DNA of 61,938 nucleotides. It comes from Planctomycetota bacterium (GTDB lineage Bacteria > Planctomycetota > UBA1135 > GCA-002686595). A model generated the notes under the pieces. That model was not told the DNA's origin and ran no database searches. It saw only the letters and a program-made list of their open reading frames with translations. The position numbers and the translations under genes are program-made. Where the stretch lies: NCBI GenBank assembly GCA_009691855.1, contig SIAI01000022.1, positions 1 through 61,938 of the forward strand, given 5' to 3'. Shown here piece by piece: positions 52,901-59,327 of this stretch (within the stretch, counting starts at the first letter, position 1; every line of letters begins with the position of its first letter).

Positions 52901-53536
52901 CTGCTGCTGCCGCACGGCTACGACGGCCAAGGGCCCGAGCACTCCAGCGCGCGCGTCGAGCGCTTTCTCTCCTTGTGCGCCAACGGCAACGCCACGATCG
53001 CCAACTGCACCACCAGCGCGCAGTACTTCCACCTGCTGCGGCGCCAGGGCCGCGCGGCGACCAAGCGTCCGCTGGTCGTGTTCACGCCCAAGTCGCTGTT
53101 GCGCGACGCGCACTCGGCCAGCGCCACCGCAGACTTCACCCAGGGTGCCTTCCGCGAGGTGCTCGAGGACGCGCGGCGCCCCGCGCAACCCAAGCGCATC
53201 GTCTTCTCGAGCGGCAAGGTCGGCTACGACCTCGCCGCCGCCCGCGAGGCGCAGAACAAGAACGAGGTCGAGCTCGTGCGCGTCGAGCAGCTCTACCCGT
53301 TCCCGCGCGCCGCGCTGCAAGCCATCGTCGCGCGCGCCCCGGCGGCCGAGCTCGTGTGGTGCCAGGAAGAACCCAAGAACATGGGCCCCTGGCCCTACCT
53401 CCTGCAGCGCTTCGCCGACCTCGGCTGGAAGGTGCGCTACGCGGGCCGTCCGCAGGCGCCCAGCCCCGCCACCGGCTCCTACCGCCGCCACGGCGCGGAG
53501 CAGGAGTACCTGGTGCAGCGCGCGCTCGGCGGCTGA
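49952..53536 (+). CDS. kgd: Multifunctional 2-oxoglutarate metabolism enzyme (fused E2-E1 dehydrogenase/decarboxylase)
   Basis: The 1194-residue product has an N-terminal YGVNAAYVQGLYEEW segment and an E2 acyltransferase catalytic domain (about 80-310) with TYDHRVIQGAESG but no lipoyl domain. The full E1 (about 350-1190) follows with AHRGRLNVL, IHGDAAFSGQG, the thiamine diphosphate motif region NNQIGFTAGP, GHNEGDEP and GQDSGRGTFSQRHA. This is the architecture known from actinobacterial Kgd/OdhA, which feeds the TCA cycle using E3 and a separate lipoyl-carrying E2. The start ATG precedes SLDFEREYG. A 14-bp-stem hairpin follows the stop. Confidence 0.95.
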   Translation: MSLDFEREYGVNAAYVQGLYEEWKVDASRVDESWRKLFERSEERSGRSSERQEAAAAVTSTATATEPERTPPAEPAERGLEPLVGLSGRIAVHMTESLEIPTATSVRTLPAKALVENRAILNEHLEVRAMGKASFTHLIAFALAKALAEFPSLRSAFVEQNGKPYRRSDAHVNLGIAIDLDTPRGRMLVVPSIKAADTLDFATFRATYEDLVVRARAGKLTTADYAGTNVTLTNPGGFGTEMSVPRLMKGQGLIVATGAIGVPPHLALASPAALAQAAVGPVVTVTSTYDHRVIQGAESGLFLKRLEELLSGEAPLYEGIFRSLRVPWKPWTIAADDGDLRRDTTQKKPKVWELINAYRVRGVRIADLDPLEYKPDLHESLDPSAYGFTVWDLDRSYPAPMLGKSELSLREILVVLRRAYCRRWSVEYMHIADRDKKWWIREQVENPANEHRFDHQSRLELLERLYRAENFERFLHTQYVGNKRFSLEGADMLIPALGELIERAAERGVEKVVIGMAHRGRLNVLANILGKSYETIFKEFEGVLLTDANEGSGDVKYHLGQKGSYKTRAGKAVEVLLSPNPSHLEAVDPVVCGMTRAFQDEWPGAGDAERKKVLAVLIHGDAAFSGQGVVTETLNMSNLRAFKNGGTVHIVVNNQIGFTAGPKDLRSTYYCTDVAKSIQAPVLHANGDYPESTLRAVRLAVDYQRQFAEDAVVDMVCYRRWGHNEGDEPAYTQPVLYAKIRKHPTVVQHYVELLQRRKRLSDDELTSIQQRFERELSEARAKNAAVVHPELPLEKLIDLDDDDPADYVREASPTTGVAREQLVALTDRLNKMPEGHVVHPNLLRQLRRREQMVRGELGLDWGCAEALAFATLVSEGVPIRLEGQDSGRGTFSQRHAVIRDQVTEQDHVPLKTVAANGATFEAWDSLLSEEAALGFEYGYSLARPRALVLWEAQFGDFANGAQIPIDQFLFAGESKWKEKSGVVLLLPHGYDGQGPEHSSARVERFLSLCANGNATIANCTTSAQYFHLLRRQGRAATKRPLVVFTPKSLLRDAHSASATADFTQGAFREVLEDARRPAQPKRIVFSSGKVGYDLAAAREAQNKNEVELVRVEQLYPFPRAALQAIVARAPAAELVWCQEEPKNMGPWPYLLQRFADLGWKVRYAGRPQAPSPATGSYRRHGAEQEYLVQRALGG

Positions 53537-53547
53537 GCTATTAGGTT

Positions 53548-53578
53548 CGAGAATCCGCGCGCCGCGCGCGGATTCTCG
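53548..53578 (+). terminator. Strong hairpin after kgd
   Basis: The 14-bp perfect stem CGAGAATCCGCGCG/CGCGCGGATTCTCG with loop CCG begins 11 bp after the kgd stop. No T-tract follows. Confidence 0.7.
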
Positions 53579-53638
53579 GGAGTAGTACCTCCGGCGCCGC
53601 CGGCGCCGCGCCGCTCATCAAGCGGCGAGGAGGGGCAG

Positions 53639-53759
53639 GCCGCGTGGCGCGCCTGGCCTGGAGGAGGAGTCGCGCGGGAGGGTCTGCCGCCCCCGCCAAC
53701 AAGAACTCAGCGCGGGCGCATGAGGTCTCATTGGGTTGCGGGCTGCAGCCCGCGCTGAG
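53639..53759 (-). repeat. Dispersed palindromic repeat, copy 2
   Basis: Reverse-oriented counterpart of 29416-29545. The 54-bp core (53706-53759) has the same 11-bp terminal inverted repeats and the same core length, while its interior has diverged. The flank to 53639 shares the GCGACTCCTCCTCCA and GCCAGGCGCG blocks. Confidence 0.75.
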
Positions 53760-53766
53760 AGCGTGA

Positions 53767-53804
53767 GCAAGAATCAACGCGCCGCTCCGGCGCGGGATTC
53801 TTGC
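53767..53804. repeat. Interrupted palindrome
   Basis: Nested arms GCAAGAATC/GATTCTTGC and CGCGCCG/CGGCGCG enclose a 3-nt loop, with small internal mismatches. It immediately follows the dispersed repeat. Confidence 0.6.
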
Positions 53805-53889
53805 TCGCCCTCGAACCCCCTGGGCGCGAGCCCCTCGCGCCCCAAGAACCTCGAGGCTCGCCGTGGCTGGATGGTTGCTCACACTCTGA

Positions 53890-54033
53890 GCCGCTTACCC
53901 GCCGCAGGCGGGCCCGGTCGAGGAAAGAACAAGCACCGGCTCGTCAGGCCCGAGTCGGGCGAGCGTTCTGAACCGCTTGTTCTTTGGAAGCCGCTTGCCC
54001 GCCGTAGGCGGGCCTGGTCAGGAAAGAACAGGC
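53890..54033. repeat. Pair of direct repeats with 100-bp period and nested inverted repeat
   Basis: A unit of about 44 bp beginning GCCGCTT(A/G)CCCGCCG and ending GGAAAGAACA(A/G)GC occurs at 53890-53934 and 53990-54033. Each unit contains the small hairpin CCCGCC/GGCGGG. Between them AAAGAACAAGC (53924-53934) and GCTTGTTCTTT (53975-53985) form an 11-bp inverted repeat. No gene is supported between 53537 and 54113. Confidence 0.7.
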
Positions 54034-54113
54034 TGCCCAGGTCCGCTGACCTTCTATTCGTCGGCCGCCTGCACGGCGAGCAAGACAACGGCGCCGCCGT
54101 TCCGCTCAGGCGC

Positions 54114-55007
54114 TCACGCCGGCGCCTTCGCGCGGCTGAACTTTCCGAAGCGCGAGAAGACCGGGTTCGCGAGCACCTCGATGTCGCGCGCGGAGAGTGA
54201 GGGGTGCCACACGTCCACCACCAGGACCACGCGCGCCTGCGCGCCGTCGTGGACCACCTCGTGCTCGAACGAATCGTCGAAGGCGAAGCTCTTGCCGCGC
54301 GCCCAGGAGCGCCACTCGCGTCCCACGCGCAGGCGCGAGGCGCTCGGCTCGGGCACGTCGAGGCCGAGGTGATGGCGCAGGCGCAGGTTGGAGGAGCCGC
54401 AGTGCGGCTGGACGTGGGTGCGCGGCTCCATGCCGGAGAACATCACGAAGCCGAAGTTGCGGCACAGCGGCAAGGAATCGACCAGGCGCGTCGTGCGCGG
54501 GCAGCGCGCGCACAGCTCCTCGTTGCGCACGCTCTTCGCGCCGTAGAGGAACAGGCCCGTCCAGCGGCCGCGGTCCACCAGCGAGGCGTTGTCCGGGTGC
54601 GTCCCGATCTGCGCGGCGATCGCCTCGTATTCGGCGATGACCGCCTCGGCCTCGCCCTCCAGCGCGCGGCGCACGGCGCTCTCGCCGTCGAACCACGGCC
54701 GGCTGTCGAGCGCGTCGCAGGACCACACGGTCGCGCCGCTGCGCTCGAGCCCGTCGCCGGCGGCCGGCGCGAAGTACAGGTTGACGAGGTCGTAGTTGCC
54801 GGCGATCTCGTCGTCCTGGCGCCGCGTGCGGTTCCACTCCTCGATCCGCGCCCGTCCGGCCCGGCTCACGGCCTCGCCGAGCGGGAGGTCGTACCAGCGC
54901 AGCGCGCGCAGGTTGGTCGAGGCGTGCTTGGCCAGCAGGCTACCGACCAGGTCGCAGTTCCGTTCGTGGTCGGCCAGGGCTGCGCTGAGTTCGTGCGCTT
55001 CGAGCAT
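54114..55007 (-). CDS. Aspartyl/asparaginyl beta-hydroxylase-family dioxygenase
   Basis: The 297-residue product has the PF05118 core in its C-terminal half. VMFSGMEPRTHVQPHCGSSN provides the 2-oxoglutarate/iron region. LRLRHHLGLDVPE follows, and SFEHEVVHDG with VVLVVDVWHP supplies the distal His. Family members hydroxylate Asp/Asn or lipid chains (LpxO). The N-terminal 140 residues are helical and unassigned. Substrate is open; no lipid A gene is nearby. Confidence 0.82.
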   Translation of the reverse strand: MLEAHELSAALADHERNCDLVGSLLAKHASTNLRALRWYDLPLGEAVSRAGRARIEEWNRTRRQDDEIAGNYDLVNLYFAPAAGDGLERSGATVWSCDALDSRPWFDGESAVRRALEGEAEAVIAEYEAIAAQIGTHPDNASLVDRGRWTGLFLYGAKSVRNEELCARCPRTTRLVDSLPLCRNFGFVMFSGMEPRTHVQPHCGSSNLRLRHHLGLDVPEPSASRLRVGREWRSWARGKSFAFDDSFEHEVVHDGAQARVVLVVDVWHPSLSARDIEVLANPVFSRFGKFSRAKAPA

Positions 55008-55149
55008 CGTGGAGCAGGCGTCTTTCTTCCCCGCGCTGCGGGCGCAGCAGTGTGCCAGATCCGCGGTTGGGTGGGGAACGAGGCGCGTTCGCAGCTCGAG
55101 GCCGCCTGCTCTGGCCGGGGCTCGGCTTGCCAGCGCCCTCGGGTGCGGC

Positions 55150-55908
55150 TCACCCGCCCGTCGGCAGCATCGGCACGAACTGCAGCACGAGGTCCTTCGT
55201 GCCGGCGCGCACCTTGCGCTGGGTGTGCTGCGTGTTCTCGCCCGCGCTCGTCGCGCCGACCGGCGGCAGGCTGACCTGCACGTCCCAGGTCGTGTCGGCC
55301 GGCACGATCAGCTCGAAGCGTCCCTCGGCGTCGGTGGTCGAGCTCCAGGTGTGCACGCCATCGGCGCCGATGCCGACCACGACGTAGCCCGCCAGCGGCT
55401 GGTGTGCGCCGCCCAGCGTCTGACCGCGGATCACCGCGCCGCGCGGCAGCGTGACGAGCAGCGGTTCCGCGCTGCTCACGTCGGGCAGACTGGTCTCGAG
55501 CAGGGGCGCGTCGAGGTCCTGCTTCACGTTCGGACCCGGCTGCGCGTGCAGCGCGTAGTGGCCCGGCGCGAGTCCGGCGAACTCGAAGCCGCCGTCGGCC
55601 CCCGAGCGCGTCGCGAGCGGCACACGCTCCTCCTCGGCCACGTCCAGCGGTCCGTCCACCGTCACGTCGATCCCGGCGAGGCCCACCCCCGCGTCGTCGG
55701 TCACGCGCCCGCGCCAGGCGTCGGGTGCGGGCGGCTCGCGGTGGCTGCCGTCGGGGCCGGCGTGGGGCGCGGGCTCCGTGCCCGCCGCCGCGGTGGTCGC
55801 GGGCCCGGAGAGAGGTTGCTCTGGCGCGCTCGAGCGGGAGCGAACGAGCCACGTGCACACGAACACCAGGCCGGCCAGCGCCAGCACGAAAGCCATCTTC
55901 TTCGCCAT
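55150..55908 (-). CDS. Membrane-anchored carboxypeptidase-regulatory-like protein
   Basis: The 252-residue product has an N-terminal helix (MAFVLALAGLVFVCTWLV) and a Pro/Ala-rich linker. Two beta-sandwich repeats follow (WRGRVTDDAGVGLAGIDVTVDG, with GGFEFAGLAPGHYALHA; and RGQTLGGAHQPLAGYVVVG). It is a short relative of the 1079-residue protein at 42883. Start is ATG at 55908. No enzymatic motif is seen. Confidence 0.78.
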   Translation of the reverse strand: MAKKMAFVLALAGLVFVCTWLVRSRSSAPEQPLSGPATTAAAGTEPAPHAGPDGSHREPPAPDAWRGRVTDDAGVGLAGIDVTVDGPLDVAEEERVPLATRSGADGGFEFAGLAPGHYALHAQPGPNVKQDLDAPLLETSLPDVSSAEPLLVTLPRGAVIRGQTLGGAHQPLAGYVVVGIGADGVHTWSSTTDAEGRFELIVPADTTWDVQVSLPPVGATSAGENTQHTQRKVRAGTKDLVLQFVPMLPTGG

Positions 55909-56003
55909 GGGAGGACGGAGCTGTTCGCTCCGCGGGCGACTGTATCGGCCTGCGCAGCCCTGCGCCTCTGCTTCGGCCTCCTTCCGGGCGCGCGAGGGAG
56001 TCC

Positions 56004-57299
56004 TCAACCTCCCGACGAGGCCGCGTCGGTGGCAGCGCGCAGCGCCCCGATGCGCGCGAGGAGCTCGGCTTGTTCGTACCACTTCCCGCGCGCCAGCGTG
56101 CCCTCGATGTGGCGCAGGTTGTCGAGCTGGGCGAGCGGGTCGGCGGCCAGCAGCACCAGATCGGCGCGCTGGCCGGGCGCGATCGCGCCGAAGCTCGCGG
56201 CACCGTAGAACTCGGCCAGCGTGCGGCTGGCGTCGCGCAGCGCGTGCGCGTTGGAGATGCCGGCGCGCGCGTAGAGGCGCAGCTCCTCCAGCATCCCGAA
56301 GCCGGGCGGGATGAACCAGCCGTGGGAGCCGCTGACCAAGAGCGGTGCGCCGGCCTCGTCGAGCGCGCGCAGAAAGGCCAGACGCGCCGGTACCGAGGCG
56401 AGACCGCGCTCGCGCGCCGCGGGTTCGAGCGGCTCGTCGGTGAGCCAGTGCTCCCAGCGCTCGCGATCCGCGCGAGGCATCCATTCGACGCCGTCGCGCG
56501 CGCGCAGGACCTCGGGCGGCTCGGCGTGCAGGTAGGTCAGGCGGAAGTGCTGCGTCGGACACTGGAACAGGTACGCCTCGGCCGCCTGTTGCGCGAGCGC
56601 GCGCGGGTCGGCGCCGGCCTCGAGCGCGCTGGCGAAGGCGCCCAGGTGCTCCACGCCTTGCCCGGCCTCGAGCACGTCCGCGAGCACGATGCCCTCGGGC
56701 GCGTGGCCGCAGAAGGGCAGGCCTACGGCGCGCGCTTCCTCGGCCAGCGCGAAGTACGTGGCTCGATCCACGCCGCCCAGGAGCTTCAGGTGGTCGTAGC
56801 CCGCGGCCGCCAGCGCGCGCACGCGGTCGCGCGCTCCCTCCGCGGTGAGCGGGTCCGCGGCCGGGTCGTCGAGCATTCCGGCCACGTACAGCGTCGGCCC
56901 ATCGACCTCGCCACGCGCGATGCGCGCGCGCCACTCGAGCTGCGCCGGCGTGCCGCGCATGCTGCGCACGCTGGTCACGCCCGCGGCGAGCTGCATCAGC
57001 AGGTACTGCTCGAAGGAGATGGCGTCGCCCTCGGCGTCCGGCGGATGGCCGTGCGCGTCGGCGAGGCCGGGGATCAGCCAGCGGCCGTGCGCGTCGAGCG
57101 TGCGCGCCCCGATAGGCAGGGCGAAGGAGCCGTCGGGCCCGACGCGCGCGATGCGCTCGCCGACGACGAGCACCGTGCGGCCGGGTTCGAAGCGCTCGCC
57201 ATCGGGCGCGAGCACGTTGGCGCCGACGAAGGCGATGGCGTTCGAGCGGCAGGCGCCGAGGAGCGGGAGGCACAGGAACAGCGCGAGGGTGCGACGCAT
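56004..57299 (-). CDS. Amidohydrolase-family lipoprotein
   Basis: The 431-residue product has a lipoprotein signal (LCLPLLGAC). The amidohydrolase scaffold shows FVGANVLAPDG, HxH in ADAHGHPP, a Lys in DHLKLLGG, His in FCGHAPEG and GVEHLG, and C-terminal ISNAHALRDAS and GQRADLVLLAADP. Where family members have the metal-binding Asp (GTD), the protein has SGSHGW, so one ligand is replaced and activity may be altered. Start at 57299 fits the signal peptide. Substrate unknown; relatives include imidazolonepropionase-like and dipeptidase-like enzymes. Confidence 0.8.
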   Translation of the reverse strand: MRRTLALFLCLPLLGACRSNAIAFVGANVLAPDGERFEPGRTVLVVGERIARVGPDGSFALPIGARTLDAHGRWLIPGLADAHGHPPDAEGDAISFEQYLLMQLAAGVTSVRSMRGTPAQLEWRARIARGEVDGPTLYVAGMLDDPAADPLTAEGARDRVRALAAAGYDHLKLLGGVDRATYFALAEEARAVGLPFCGHAPEGIVLADVLEAGQGVEHLGAFASALEAGADPRALAQQAAEAYLFQCPTQHFRLTYLHAEPPEVLRARDGVEWMPRADRERWEHWLTDEPLEPAARERGLASVPARLAFLRALDEAGAPLLVSGSHGWFIPPGFGMLEELRLYARAGISNAHALRDASRTLAEFYGAASFGAIAPGQRADLVLLAADPLAQLDNLRHIEGTLARGKWYEQAELLARIGALRAATDAASSGG

Positions 57300-57397
57300 G
57301 GCCCGGAGATGTCGCCGCGCCGCTCGCGCCTTGCAGCCTTCTCGGGCGGCCGTGGTAACGTCCGCTACTGGCGACGCTCTCCCTCGCTCCACCGACC

Positions 57398-59197
57398 ATG
57401 AAACGCATCGGCCCCTCCTGGCTGCGCCTCGGCTTTCTCCTCCTGGCCGTCCTGGCCTTCACCTGCGTGTCGCCGCAGGTGCCCGCGGAGTGGCGCGTGC
57501 TCGACCCGCGCATGCACCACCTGGGTGACAACGAGACGCCGGAGTGGAAGGAGGCCCCGGCCGCGCCGGAGCCCTCGCCGCTCGCCATCCGTTTCGAGTC
57601 GCAGGCCAACGCGCGCGAGTGGTTGCTGGAGGTCACGGCGCGCGACGTGGACAACGACTGGGTGCTGGAGCTGAACGGGCGCGAGCTTGCGCCGCTCAAG
57701 AAGGTCAACGACGAGTTCCTCACCGGGCTCTATCCCGTGCCCGCCGGGCGCTTCGTCGATGGCGCGAACGAGCTCACGGTGCGCGCCAAGGGCGACCCGA
57801 ACGATGACCTGAGCGTGGGCCGCGTGCGGCTGTGCGCGTCGAGTCTGCGCGAGGTCGCGCACCTCGGGCGCGTGCTCGTGCGCGTGACCGACAAGGCCAG
57901 CGGCGAGGCGCTGCCCGCGCGCCTGACCGTCGCCGATTCGAGCGGACGGCTGGTGGATCTGTACTACGCCGAACGCCCGACGACCGCCGTGCGGCCGGGC
58001 ATCGCCTACACCCAGGACGGCACGGCCACGCTCGAGGTCCCGGCCGGAACCGTGCACGTGTGGGCCTCGCGCGGCATGGAGTGGAGCGCGGCCGAGCAGG
58101 TGCTCGAGGTCGGCTACGCCAAGGAAGCGCGCGTCGCGTTCTCGCTCGAGCGCGAGGTCGATACGCGCGGCTGGGTCGCGGCCGACACGCACATCCACAC
58201 CCTGACCTTCAGCGGCCACGGTGACGCCAGCGTCGAGGAGCGCATGCTGACGCTGGCCGGCGAGGGCATCGAGCTCGCCATCGCCACCGACCACAACCAC
58301 CAGACGGATTACCGTCCGTACCAGCAGAAGCTCGCGCTCAGCCCCTGGTTCACACCCGTGGTCGGGAACGAGGTCACGACCGACAACGGGCACATGAACG
58401 CCTTCCCGCTGGATCCCGCGCAGCCGATCCCGCCGCACGAGGAGACCGACTGGAAGAAGCTCGTCAGCGGCATCCGCGCGCGCGGCGCCCAGGTCGTGAT
58501 CCTGAACCACCCGCGCTGGCCCGAGGACGGCAAGGACCCGCTCACGAAGTTCGGCTTCGACGAGCAGACGGGCAAGAACGCGGCCGGGCAGGAGTTCACC
58601 TTCGACTGCATCGAGCTCGTCAACTCCGACTGCCCTACGGCGCCGACCAAGCTGGTGCTGCCGGCCTGGTACGCGCTGCTCGAGGCCGGGAAGCGCTTCA
58701 CCGGCGTCGGCGCCTCCGACTCGCACGCGGTGGGCGTGATCGTCGGCCAGGGCCGCACCTACGTGCCCAGCGCGACCGACGATCCCGCGCAGATCGACGT
58801 CGCCGCCGCCTGCCGCGCCTTCAAGGAGGGCCGCGTCAGCGTGAGCCTGGGGATGTTCGCCACGATCGAGATCGCCGGCAAGGGCATGGGCGAGAGCGTG
58901 CAAGCGAGTGGCGAAGAGCTCGAGGCGCTGGTCACCGTGCGCCACCCTTCGTGGGTCACCCCGCGCAAGCTCGAGCTGGTCGTGAACGGTGCCGTGGCCA
59001 AGACCGTCGCGCTCGACGACGGGCTGACGGGCGACACGAAGACCGCCAAGCAGCGCCACGTGCGCTTCGCCGTGCCCGCCACGCGCGACTCGTGGGTCGT
59101 GGCCGTGGCCGAGGGCGACAAGGTCAGCGCGCCCTTCTGGGCCATGAACGTGCCCGAGGCGCTGGCGCTCACGAATCCGATCGACGTCCGGCGCTGA
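57398..59197 (+). CDS. CehA/McbA-family metallohydrolase (PHP domain)
   Basis: The 599-residue product has an export signal (LRLGFLLLAVLAFTCVS). The N-terminal beta-rich part runs to about 250. The PHP metal-binding motifs follow: ADTHIHT, ATDHNHQ, GNEVTT, NHPRW and GASDSHA. CehA-type enzymes hydrolyse carbaryl-like esters and other phosphate or carbamate substrates, but most planctomycete members are uncharacterised. The C-terminal part is beta-rich. It is convergent with nothing; the symporter gene follows in the same direction 131 bp on. Confidence 0.87.
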   Translation: MKRIGPSWLRLGFLLLAVLAFTCVSPQVPAEWRVLDPRMHHLGDNETPEWKEAPAAPEPSPLAIRFESQANAREWLLEVTARDVDNDWVLELNGRELAPLKKVNDEFLTGLYPVPAGRFVDGANELTVRAKGDPNDDLSVGRVRLCASSLREVAHLGRVLVRVTDKASGEALPARLTVADSSGRLVDLYYAERPTTAVRPGIAYTQDGTATLEVPAGTVHVWASRGMEWSAAEQVLEVGYAKEARVAFSLEREVDTRGWVAADTHIHTLTFSGHGDASVEERMLTLAGEGIELAIATDHNHQTDYRPYQQKLALSPWFTPVVGNEVTTDNGHMNAFPLDPAQPIPPHEETDWKKLVSGIRARGAQVVILNHPRWPEDGKDPLTKFGFDEQTGKNAAGQEFTFDCIELVNSDCPTAPTKLVLPAWYALLEAGKRFTGVGASDSHAVGVIVGQGRTYVPSATDDPAQIDVAAACRAFKEGRVSVSLGMFATIEIAGKGMGESVQASGEELEALVTVRHPSWVTPRKLELVVNGAVAKTVALDDGLTGDTKTAKQRHVRFAVPATRDSWVVAVAEGDKVSAPFWAMNVPEALALTNPIDVRR

Positions 59198-59210
59198 GCT
59201 CCCTGCGAGC

Positions 59211-59294
59211 GCCGGGCTCCAGCCCGGCTCCGATTCTTGGGCATGGCGGCAGAGAGCAGAGGAAGAACGGAGCGGAGCCAGGCTGGAGCCTGGC
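59211..59294. repeat. Long inverted repeat with internal hairpins
   Basis: Two 22-bp arms (59211-59232 and 59273-59294), complementary at 20 of 22 positions, enclose a 40-nt loop. Each arm itself contains an 8-bp palindrome (GCCGGGCT/AGCCCGGC and GCCAGGCT/AGCCTGGC). It lies between the CehA-like gene and the symporter gene. Confidence 0.65.
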
Positions 59295-59327
59295 GGTCCC
59301 AGGGGGGGACACTAGGCTGCCTGGCCC

